A program made the position numbers and the translations under genes. A DNA stretch of 8,839 nt. It comes from Bacillota bacterium. GTDB taxonomy: Bacteria > Bacillota > Clostridia > Acetivibrionales > DSM-2933. This document shows, in pieces, positions 1 to 5,396 of this stretch. Location of the stretch: NCBI GenBank assembly GCA_030705945.1, contig JAUZPS010000163.1, positions 1 through 8,839 of the forward strand. Direction: 5' to 3'. Positions within the stretch are counted from its first letter, which is position 1. Each line of letters opens with the position of its first letter. The notes below the pieces were generated by a model. It searched no databases and was not told where the DNA came from. It saw nothing but the letters and a program-made list of their open reading frames with translations.

Positions 1-10
1 AAGTAATAAT

Positions 11-29
11 ATCTACATACTGCGTAGAT
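11..29 (-). terminator. Weak hairpin downstream of the 74-721 gene
   Basis: The arms ATCTAC and GTAGAT (6 bp) enclose a 7-base loop, about 45 bases past the stop codon of the membrane-anchored protein. Read on the minus strand the hairpin is followed by ATTATTACTT, which is T-rich but not a clean T-run. It could be a weak terminator, but a 6-bp stem of this composition can arise by chance. Confidence 0.22.
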
Positions 30-73
30 CGCCGTTTTTGTCTCCTACAGAAAACTTCTCAACGCAACACTAT

Positions 74-721
74 TTATTTGGCTTCAAGAACCTGTTTAGC
101 ATAAGCTGTCATATCATCTTTTTTTATATCGCTATTTTTATTTATCTCTAATTCCTCATCACTAAATTTACCCAAAGCATATCTTTCAAGAGTTTTCTTA
201 ATTTCTTCGTCTCCAGCATTTAACAACAATTTTCCGCAATCTTTTACCAATTTCCATTCTTTTTTTGCGACTAATTTTTTTGCTATATCAACAAATTCTT
301 TGGTATTTTTATTGTACTCAAGATCAATAGGTGATGTTTGTGATATAATATCGATTCCTTTAAATTCTTCATTTTTCGTTTTGTAAAAAATGCTACTATA
401 AATTTTATAGCATCTTAAATCTTTATCATTAATTAATACATCTATTTTGGGTTCATAAAAGTCTCCCTCAATATGAAAATACGATAATTTATCCTTTCCA
501 AAAGCATCCATAATAGTAACACTTGTTTGATAGTCGGGAAAATTTTTGGTCACGTATTGTAATAAAAATTCATCCCCCAGGCTACTTTTTACTATATCGT
601 CTCCTTTGATAACAGTACCATCACTCCACCCTTGAAAAGCAGTAAATTGCGCAATTGTGATCACAACAAGTGAAAGTAAAAAGATACCCAATATAATAAT
701 AAAAATCCTTTTTATAATCAT
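74..721 (-). CDS. Unrecognised membrane-anchored extracytoplasmic protein (215 aa)
   Basis: I do not recognise this protein. Residues 1-4 (MIIK) and R5 are followed by a strongly hydrophobic stretch, about residues 6-25, with no clear signal-peptidase site. It is therefore probably a single-pass signal anchor with the remaining ~190 residues outside the membrane, although an uncleaved or cleaved signal peptide is also possible. The outer part is charged and mixed alpha/beta. It begins with a Gly/Asp-rich stretch around residues 31-50 and ends with a Lys/Glu-rich, probably helical region (about 140-215). Two cysteines (C104 and C162) could pair. The start is supported by AAAAGGGG six bases before the ATG. 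Codon use and composition look like a real gene. No neighbour gives a functional hint: it is the last minus-strand gene at this end and is separated from the next ORF by 222 bp. Confidence 0.75.
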   Translation of the reverse strand: MIIKRIFIIILGIFLLSLVVITIAQFTAFQGWSDGTVIKGDDIVKSSLGDEFLLQYVTKNFPDYQTSVTIMDAFGKDKLSYFHIEGDFYEPKIDVLINDKDLRCYKIYSSIFYKTKNEEFKGIDIISQTSPIDLEYNKNTKEFVDIAKKLVAKKEWKLVKDCGKLLLNAGDEEIKKTLERYALGKFSDEELEINKNSDIKKDDMTAYAKQVLEAK

Positions 722-881
722 TTTATACCCCTTTTAGCTTGTTAGTTAGATATAGCTGGGACTATTGAATTATTCCATTTAATTCTTTATCATATTAAAT
801 CAATAAATGCCTAGCTATAGCCCTTGTATGATTATCAGTTGTACTTACTGCTTTTAGTAAGGCTTTTTAAGGGCATTGCAT

Positions 882-910
882 AGTATACTTTTGAATAACC
901 TATACGCCAA
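882..910 (-). promoter_or_regulatory. Candidate sigma-A promoter for the 74-721 gene
   Basis: On the minus strand TTGGCG (positions 910-905) is followed after 17 bases by TATACT (887-882), giving 4/6 and 5/6 consensus matches at ideal spacing. The implied 5' leader to the ATG at 721 would be about 150 nt. That leader contains an imperfect inverted repeat, with arms TATAGCTGGG (751-760) and CCTAGCTATA (810-819). No experimental support; AT-rich DNA gives such matches by chance. Confidence 0.3.
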
Positions 911-943
911 CATAAATTGTGACCTATTTGGAATATCCATACT

Positions 944-1132
944 CTATGTAATCATATCCCAATTCACCTTTATAAACCCAGCATATCTCGCTTTATTATT
1001 TACATTATAATATTTATTAAATGCATAAGCTATAGAATCATAATTATCACATAAACTTTTTATATACAACTCATCTGTTAATGTATCCTTGATTATTACA
1101 TTATCATAGAAATATCCTGCTAGAAGGAGCAT
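944..1132 (-). CDS. Doubtful 62-codon ORF, possibly a gene fragment
   Basis: The ORF encodes a 62-residue peptide with a plausible soluble-protein composition (YDNVIIKDTLTDELYIKSL near the start, ending GFIKVNWDMIT). Against a functional gene: there is no ribosome binding site before the ATG, an in-frame stop lies two codons upstream, and a terminator hairpin sits only 48 bases upstream. I recognise no family. It could be the tail of a decayed gene whose 5' part is lost, a small unrecognised protein, or a chance ORF. Confidence 0.22.
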   Translation of the reverse strand: MLLLAGYFYDNVIIKDTLTDELYIKSLCDNYDSIAYAFNKYYNVNNKARYAGFIKVNWDMIT

Positions 1133-1179
1133 ATAGGTTTACATAAGATAATTTGCAATCTCGAAACTCGACAAAAAGC

Positions 1180-1216
1180 AATGCCGTTAAATGGAGTCAA
1201 TCCATATAACGGCATT
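1180..1216 (-). terminator. Rho-independent terminator, probably of the MATE transcript
   Basis: Two 16-base arms, AATGCCGTTAAATGGA (1180-1195) and TCCATATAACGGCATT (1201-1216), pair with a single mismatch around a 5-base loop. Read on the minus strand the stem is followed by GCTTTTTGT, a five-T run. No comparable run follows it on the plus strand (TACTAAAATT). It lies 168 bases beyond the MATE stop codon, so it most likely ends that mRNA after a long 3' untranslated stretch. The stretch between them (1217-1383) contains no gene I can support. Confidence 0.7.
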
Positions 1217-1383
1217 TACTAAAATTATATCCTCTACATTGTTCAATACTAATATTTAAATCCAAAGCGCCACATTTCAAATAGCCTTTTTTGTCTCTGA
1301 GAGGATTATCCTTGTATAAACTGTTCTATCAGTATATCGTCAATTCTGCGAAATACCGATGCCAATTCACAGAATTAGTTGCA

Positions 1384-2796
1384 TTAATTAATACTCTGAA
1401 GTAATTCATCTTCATGCCCAATTCCCGTATCATTAATTTTCGAAACAATCGCTTTCTTCTCCCAAGCCTTAGAACGCCAACGGAGGAACATTGATATTCC
1501 ACGCAGCCACTCATCCATTGCAAAGGCTATCCATACTCCAATTAATCCAAGGTTAAGTTTCACTCCCAAAATATATGACATAAAAGTTGCAACAACCCAC
1601 ATTGATATCAATCCTAAATACAACGTAAACCTTGCGTCTCCCGCTCCCTTTAAGGAATATCCAAGAACAAGATTAAACGACCTGCCTGGCTCTAGTACAG
1701 GTGTTATCATAAAGAGCATACCACCGATTGCCAGAATGTTTTCATCGTTTGTAAATAGCCTTAAGAATAACTTTCCTCCAACCGCAAAAATTAATCCAAT
1801 TGAGATTGCCAGAATAACTGCAATTTTAAGGCTCCTTAAGCAGGTTTTATAAGCTTCATCCATTTTACCGGCGCCTATCTTATGCCCAATAATTATCTGC
1901 GTTCCCTGACCAATCGCAAGGGAAAATACTGTTACATAAAACGTCAGGTTGAATACATAAAACCTTGTAGTCAATGCATACGCTCCCATAGTTGATATGA
2001 TTGCGGTTATAGCAACTTGGGAAATATTGTAGGATATTGATTCTCCTGCTGAAGGCCCACCAATTTTGAAAATCTCTTTAAGTATATCTTTCATAGTATC
2101 TTTGGGTAAATTAATACATTCTTTTATAGTAAGTTTTAACCCAACTTTTTTCTTAAGTATTATAAATATAACGATAAGTCCGATAAATTGACTTGTAGAA
2201 GTTGAAATTGCAACACCTCTTACTCCAAGGACAGGCATCCCGAACAATCCATATATACAAATGCAATTCCCAATTATATTGAGAGCGTTAGCCCCCATAT
2301 TAACTACCATTGGATATTTAACAAAACCGTGACTCCTCAAAATTGCGGATATTGTTATACTTAATGCCTGAACAACCGAGCAGGTTCCGATTATTGTGAG
2401 AAAATCTTTTGAGTATTGGTAAATATCATTCTGGAAATTCATTACCCTAAGCATTCTTCCAGCAAACAGGAATAACAGAAGACTTATGAAAAGTCCGAAA
2501 ACCAGATTAAATAAAATTGATACAATTGCAACCTCCGAAGCCCTTTTATTATTTTTGGCCCCCAGATACTGAGAAATAATTATGCCTGATCCCCCTGAAA
2601 CCATTTGAAACAGAAGGAGGAGAATAGACACATACTGATTTGCGGCGCCAACACCAGCGACGGCTTTATCATTATATCCACTCAGCATAAATGTATCTAC
2701 ACTTCCGAAAAGCAGCCTCAGAAGTATTTCAATGAACATTGGCCATACCAGCGCAAACAGCGTTATTTTTTTATTCAAAAAGTTTTCTTTTTCCAT
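1384..2796 (-). CDS. MATE-family efflux transporter (Na+/H+-coupled antiporter)
   Basis: An inner-membrane exporter of the multidrug and toxic compound extrusion family, expected to expel organic cations, drugs or metabolites in exchange for Na+ or H+. The substrate cannot be read from sequence. At 470 residues it has normal family length. It shows the expected two-fold internal repeat of about six membrane segments per half. The first half carries WPMFIEILLRLLFGSVDTFM (about 18-37), GVGAANQ and the loop motif ISQYLGAKN (about 74-82). The second half carries KIGGPSAGES (about 244-253) and the matching motif IIGHKIGAGK (about 302-311). The last ~35 residues are a charged cytoplasmic tail. The ATG at 2796 is preferred over the in-frame TTG three bases upstream because AGGAG lies 8 bases before the ATG and only 5 before the TTG. 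It is transcribed divergently from the AraC-type gene and has its own promoter. Confidence 0.95.
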   Translation of the reverse strand: MEKENFLNKKITLFALVWPMFIEILLRLLFGSVDTFMLSGYNDKAVAGVGAANQYVSILLLLFQMVSGGSGIIISQYLGAKNNKRASEVAIVSILFNLVFGLFISLLLFLFAGRMLRVMNFQNDIYQYSKDFLTIIGTCSVVQALSITISAILRSHGFVKYPMVVNMGANALNIIGNCICIYGLFGMPVLGVRGVAISTSTSQFIGLIVIFIILKKKVGLKLTIKECINLPKDTMKDILKEIFKIGGPSAGESISYNISQVAITAIISTMGAYALTTRFYVFNLTFYVTVFSLAIGQGTQIIIGHKIGAGKMDEAYKTCLRSLKIAVILAISIGLIFAVGGKLFLRLFTNDENILAIGGMLFMITPVLEPGRSFNLVLGYSLKGAGDARFTLYLGLISMWVVATFMSYILGVKLNLGLIGVWIAFAMDEWLRGISMFLRWRSKAWEKKAIVSKINDTGIGHEDELLQSIN

Positions 2797-2804
2797 CAAA
2801 TCAA

Positions 2805-2810
2805 CTCCTG
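2805..2810 (-). promoter_or_regulatory. Ribosome binding site deciding the MATE start
   Basis: CAGGAG on the minus strand sits 8 bases before the ATG at 2796 and 5 bases before an in-frame TTG at 2799. The spacing and the stronger codon favour the ATG, although initiation at the TTG would add only one residue. Confidence 0.7.
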
Positions 2811-2843
2811 TTTTTCATTAAAAGAATAAGCAGTTTTAATTTA

Positions 2844-2872
2844 ATTATGATTTACTAATCAGCGCCTGACAA
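2844..2872 (-). promoter_or_regulatory. Sigma-A promoter for the MATE gene
   Basis: On the minus strand TTGTCA (2872-2867) and CATAAT (2849-2844) are separated by exactly 17 bases; each matches consensus at 5 of 6 positions. The predicted start near 2837 would give a leader of about 40 nt before the ATG. The small palindrome TCAGCGCCTGA (2859-2869; 4-bp arms, 3-base centre) overlaps the -35 box and the spacer, a position where a repressor could act. It is too short to be a firm operator call. Confidence 0.55.
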
Positions 2873-3252
2873 AGCTTGCTTAATAGAAAAAATCCGCCCC
2901 TAAAATAAAATTTTATTAAATATATAGTTAGAATTCATTGCCAATTATTATAGGCATTGCGCTCAAAAACAGTAATTCTTAAAGCCCTCAAACTTCTTTG
3001 TGAGTTCGAGAATAACAGGTAATATAAATATCCTTGGTTTTTGTTATGGAATATTAGGCTAAAAAATTTTAGGAAGTTTATATATTTACAAATTTGTTTT
3101 TGAAAAGCCTTATACAAAAAGCTTCTAGCCAATTTACACAATTAAACCTTCTACCTGACATAATGAGTATTAAGACATTATTATTTAGCAGCGGCAAGAG
3201 TCTTAAGATTAAAGTCATGTAACAAATTAAGCTTTTATCAAATTATAACTGT

Positions 3253-3281
3253 ATTATACGCCCTCAAATACGCATTTACAA
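3253..3281 (-). promoter_or_regulatory. Candidate sigma-A promoter inside the intergenic region
   Basis: On the minus strand TTGTAA (3281-3276) is followed after 17 bases by a perfect TATAAT (3258-3253). It points toward the MATE gene but lies ~450 bp before its start, with no convincing gene immediately downstream. The first downstream frame is the TTG-initiated 68-codon ORF ending at 2935, which has a weak AGAAGG five bases before the TTG. It could drive a small RNA, or be a chance match in AT-rich DNA. Confidence 0.3.
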
Positions 3282-3375
3282 TTCAATATATTATTTATTT
3301 TTTCAAAATCTTACGATTGATTTTATCTAAATCTAAATAAATCAAGAGTACCTTGCCCTTTTATCGTAGTATAAT

Positions 3376-3402
3376 TTATCGGCGCTATATATGATGTTTT
3401 TA
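3376..3402 (-). promoter_or_regulatory. Sigma-D (sigma-28)-type promoter motif
   Basis: The minus strand reads TAAA (3402-3399), then exactly 15 bases, then GCCGATAA (3383-3376). The Bacillus subtilis sigma-D consensus is TAAA-N15-GCCGATAT, so 11 of 12 defined positions match at ideal spacing. Sigma-D in Firmicutes drives motility, chemotaxis and autolysin genes. No recognisable gene follows within ~500 bp before the MATE start, so the motif is either a chance match, a relic of a lost motility-regulated gene, or the promoter of a short RNA or peptide. Confidence 0.35.
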
Positions 3403-3621
3403 ATAATTATTTCTGCTCCTAATCAAATAACCCCATATTTTTTTCGTAGTCTTGATTTATAAGACTTCTAAATTCAAGAATAGATTCAATCCATACTTTA
3501 GTCTTAAATGTTTACCCAACTTTCTAGCTTCAAATTAATTAGCTATAGAATCTTGCTAAAAATTCAACTACATTTTATGATAAATTCGATAAGGTAGTAT
3601 CAAAAAAATAACTGGTCAACT

Positions 3622-3692
3622 GGTCGTTTCAAAAACTTGATATAATGGGTTTTCATCATATAAACTTGAACAATGAATTTTTTGAAACGCCC
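3622..3692. repeat. 71-bp unit bounded by 14-bp inverted repeats
   Basis: The left arm GGTCGTTTCAAAAA (3622-3635) and right arm TTTTTGAAACGCCC (3679-3692) are inverted copies with one mismatch in 14, separated by 43 bases. The interior begins with an extended -10 element (TGATATAAT). Insertion-sequence ends often combine a terminal inverted repeat with an inward transposase promoter. The unit could therefore be a miniature or internally deleted element. No flanking target-site duplication is evident (AACT on the left, TAAG on the right), so it may instead be a regulatory site or long hairpin. Confidence 0.4.
3638..3646 (+). promoter_or_regulatory. Extended -10 element, upstream copy
   Basis: TGATATAAT fits the TGnTATAAT extended -10 consensus and lies within the 12-base sequence CTTGATATAATG (3636-3647), which recurs exactly at 3769-3780. 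No good -35 hexamer lies 16-18 bases upstream, but extended -10 promoters tolerate that. It reads toward the AraC-type gene with a ~300-nt leader. Just upstream is the tandem repeat ACTGGTC (3611-3617 and 3618/3619-3625, inside TAACTGGTCAACTGGTC). Confidence 0.3.
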
Positions 3693-3770
3693 TAAGCGCA
3701 TAAATATGGAAAAATATATGCTGGAATATTAATGAAGTGAAAAAGTAAAGATATTTATTTAAAAGTTTCT

Positions 3771-3779
3771 TGATATAAT
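3771..3779 (+). promoter_or_regulatory. Extended -10 element, candidate araC-type promoter
   Basis: A second exact copy of TGATATAAT, within CTTGATATAATG (3769-3780). It is the nearer of the two identical elements and would give a leader of roughly 170 nt before the ATG at 3957. No convincing -35 hexamer is present. Transcription of the regulator from one or both copies is inference. Confidence 0.35.
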
Positions 3780-3872
3780 GATATACTATAGTTATATGGT
3801 TAATAAGCTACAGATAATATTTTAGCGTCTGGGTAAAATTTCAATAAGCCAAGATTTTGCGTCAAAGAACTG

Positions 3873-3885
3873 AAATTGACAATTT
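3873..3885. promoter_or_regulatory. Small palindrome with embedded TTGACA, possible operator
   Basis: AAATTGACAATTT is a perfect 6-bp inverted repeat around one central base and contains a consensus TTGACA (3876-3881) about 75 bases before the araC-type start. No acceptable -10 hexamer lies 16-18 bases downstream (the sequence there is GCAGTT), so it is weak as a promoter. It may be a protein-binding site, or chance. Confidence 0.22.
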
Positions 3886-3956
3886 TTCAACAGGAACTGC
3901 AGTTAAATTATCATCATATATACTATGAAATAAGATCATGAAGAGCAGGTGATTTA

Positions 3957-4847
3957 ATGGAATCAAAAGCTATTTCTAAGACTTTTAGCAATGAAGAATT
4001 ATCGCCTAGACTACTAAAATCTATTTTTTTTACGCAAGGAGCAAACCTGCCAAAAGGACATCTCTTAAGAGAGCGCTATGTTTATGATTATGAGTTTGAA
4101 TTGATGGTTTTTAGTGAAGGTTCTATGGTCATTGAAGATAAGACATATGATATAGCTCAGGGAGATCTTATTTTCAGAAAACCAGGTCAATATACTCAAG
4201 GAATAATGCCATATAGCTGTTATTACATCTGCGTTGATATAATTGGAAATACCGGTAAATCACCTTTTAATTACGATATATATAAAGAACAGAGCTATCA
4301 GAATTATTGCATTAACCCAATATTGGAATCAATACCCACTATATTTCACCCACCCCATATTGAAAAATATCAATTTCTTTTTGATTCAATATTAAAGGAA
4401 TTTATAACCGCATCGCCTGGATCAGAGTTGATCCTAAAATCCTATGTTTTAAATCTTATATATCTTTTGTATCAGGATTGCACAAACCCGCTTATAAATA
4501 GGACTGTCCCTCTTTCGCCACACTATGGAATCATAAAAAAAGTTATTGAATATATTGATGAAAACATAGAAAGAAAGATTCAGCTTTCTGACCTTTCAGC
4601 TCTATCAGGCTTAAGCCCGAACCATTTTCATAATATTTTTACCAAGACCATGGGACTCACTCCAAATGTCTTTATAACAAAAGTACGTCTTGATAAAGCA
4701 AAAGAATACTTAACAAGAACAGACCTGCCTATTTCCGAAATATCGCTTAAATGCGGCTTTGATAACATTCCATATTTTAGCCATATCTTTAAGAAACAGC
4801 TTAATTTATCTCCAGGCGAATTCAGGAAAATGCACAGTTATATATAG
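3957..4847 (+). CDS. AraC/XylS-family transcriptional regulator
   Basis: A 296-residue DNA-binding regulator of normal AraC-family length. The N-terminal half, about residues 20-100, looks like a cupin-type ligand-binding/dimerisation domain: YEFELMVFSEGSMVIEDKTY (45-64) followed by DIAQGDLIFRKPGQYTQGI is the usual strand pattern with the glycine turn before 'DLIF'. The C-terminal ~100 residues (195-294) form the double helix-turn-helix. The first unit is LSDLSALSGLSPNHFHNIFT (210-229). The second is ISEISLKCGFDNIPYFSHIF (259-278), followed by the family signature LSPGEFRK (284-291). The ligand, often a sugar or small metabolite, cannot be inferred. The start is supported by AGGTG five bases before the ATG. 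Its position divergent from the MATE gene suggests it may control efflux, but the 1.16 kb separation weakens this. The 3' end overlaps the convergent HD-domain gene by 26 bp. Confidence 0.95.
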   Translation: MESKAISKTFSNEELSPRLLKSIFFTQGANLPKGHLLRERYVYDYEFELMVFSEGSMVIEDKTYDIAQGDLIFRKPGQYTQGIMPYSCYYICVDIIGNTGKSPFNYDIYKEQSYQNYCINPILESIPTIFHPPHIEKYQFLFDSILKEFITASPGSELILKSYVLNLIYLLYQDCTNPLINRTVPLSPHYGIIKKVIEYIDENIERKIQLSDLSALSGLSPNHFHNIFTKTMGLTPNVFITKVRLDKAKEYLTRTDLPISEISLKCGFDNIPYFSHIFKKQLNLSPGEFRKMHSYI

Positions 4848-5316
4848 AACTAATAAGCTTAATACCTGTCGGTGTTTTAAAGTATTTATCTTTTATGGTC
4901 TTTATTGAATCAGCATCCATCTCATCTTCATAAATATTAACCAGAAAGTCGGCTTCAACAAGTACCTGGAAGTCTATATTGTCAATCTTATTATATGAAT
5001 GGTGATTTCCAATAATATAGCATACACGTTCTATAACAGTCTTCTGTATGCCACATTCCTCAAGAATTCTTTCAGCAATTGCAGGCCCTTCGATTTCCTG
5101 ATATTTGCCGGCTGTTGAATTGTATTTTTTCTCTGCTTCCTTTATCCCAATATCATGTAAAATTGCAGCAATTTCCAAGGTATCTTTTTGATCATTAGTG
5201 ATATTCTCTCCGGAAGATATGGCTTTTGCAAAGCCATACACCTTTAGCGCATGATTAATTCTTCTTGCATCGTCTTTAAAGTATAAGATCATTTTTGTTA
5301 AGACTTCAGGTATCAT
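4822..5316 (-). CDS. HD-domain phosphohydrolase (164 aa)
   Basis: A small cytoplasmic metal-dependent phosphohydrolase of the HD superfamily, whose members act on nucleotides and other phosphate esters. The substrate is unknown. The conserved H...HD...H...D pattern is intact: H22 in INHALKVYGFA, H54-D55 in AAILHDIGIK, the histidine pair H105-H106 in IIGNHHSYN, and D123 in VLVEADFLVN, with acidic G77-containing segment EIEGPAIAERIL between. These are the expected metal ligands. The length and single domain match stand-alone YedJ/'HDIG'-like proteins rather than HD-GYP phosphodiesterases, since no GYP motif is seen. The start is certain: GAGGAGG lies seven bases before the ATG. It sits 80 bp downstream of the VWA gene, but a strong terminator lies between, so it may be expressed by read-through. 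Its last 26 bases overlap the convergent araC-type gene. Confidence 0.93.
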   Translation of the reverse strand: MIPEVLTKMILYFKDDARRINHALKVYGFAKAISSGENITNDQKDTLEIAAILHDIGIKEAEKKYNSTAGKYQEIEGPAIAERILEECGIQKTVIERVCYIIGNHHSYNKIDNIDFQVLVEADFLVNIYEDEMDADSIKTIKDKYFKTPTGIKLISSIYNCAFS

Positions 5317-5323
5317 TTAGTAT

Positions 5324-5330
5324 CCTCCTC
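5324..5330 (-). promoter_or_regulatory. Strong ribosome binding site of the HD gene, adjacent to a terminator
   Basis: GAGGAGG, a near-perfect Shine-Dalgarno sequence, lies seven bases before the ATG at 5316. It begins only six bases after the terminator stem. The GGAGG it contains could pair with the CCTCC of the terminator's descending arm if the terminator itself does not form. Confidence 0.8.
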
Positions 5331-5336
5331 ATAAGA

Positions 5337-5362
5337 AAACCGGAGGTAAAAACCTCCGGTTT
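5337..5362 (-). terminator. Perfect-stem terminator after the VWA gene
   Basis: The arms AAACCGGAGGT (5337-5347) and ACCTCCGGTTT (5352-5362) form a perfect 11-bp, GC-containing stem with a 4-base loop. On the minus strand the descending arm ends in GGTTT and runs on into TCTTAT, giving the T-rich tract of a Rho-independent terminator. It lies 34 bases after the VWA stop codon and 20 bases before the HD start codon. No room for a promoter exists between it and the HD ribosome binding site. Confidence 0.85.
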
Positions 5363-5396
5363 AATGTAAGCTGTACTAATTATTAAAGGTTAAATA

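Larger units (their letters stand above)
2800..3956. other. 1.16 kb divergent intergenic region with no convincing gene
   Basis: This is the gap between the MATE and araC-type start codons. The first ~75 bases hold the MATE leader and promoter. The rest is very AT-rich and has no ORF I would call a gene. A 68-codon minus-strand frame at 2935-3141 opens with TTG and resembles nothing I know. The region contains minus-strand promoter-like motifs at 3253-3281 and 3376-3402, a 30-codon protein-like stretch at 3419-3511, a 71-bp inverted-repeat unit at 3622-3692, and two identical extended -10 elements reading toward araC. Such length is far more than two divergent promoters need. It may include a decayed gene, mobile-element remnants or an untranslated RNA. 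Confidence 0.7.

Noticed and set aside
844..861. Small hairpin CTTACT/AGTAAG followed by GCTTTTTAAG on the plus strand, considered as a terminator
   Set aside because: The stem is only 6 bp and AT-rich, and no plus-strand gene lies upstream to be terminated.
1329..1523. Minus-strand 64-codon ORF overlapping the end of the MATE gene
   Set aside because: Overlaps the MATE C-terminus in another frame, and the MATE frame is well supported by family motifs.
2935..3141. 68-codon minus-strand ORF in the intergenic region
   Set aside because: TTG start, only a weak AGAAGG before it, low-complexity Phe/Leu/Tyr/Lys/Asn-rich composition typical of AT-rich non-coding DNA, and no recognisable motif. A promoter-like motif upstream is not enough to call a gene.
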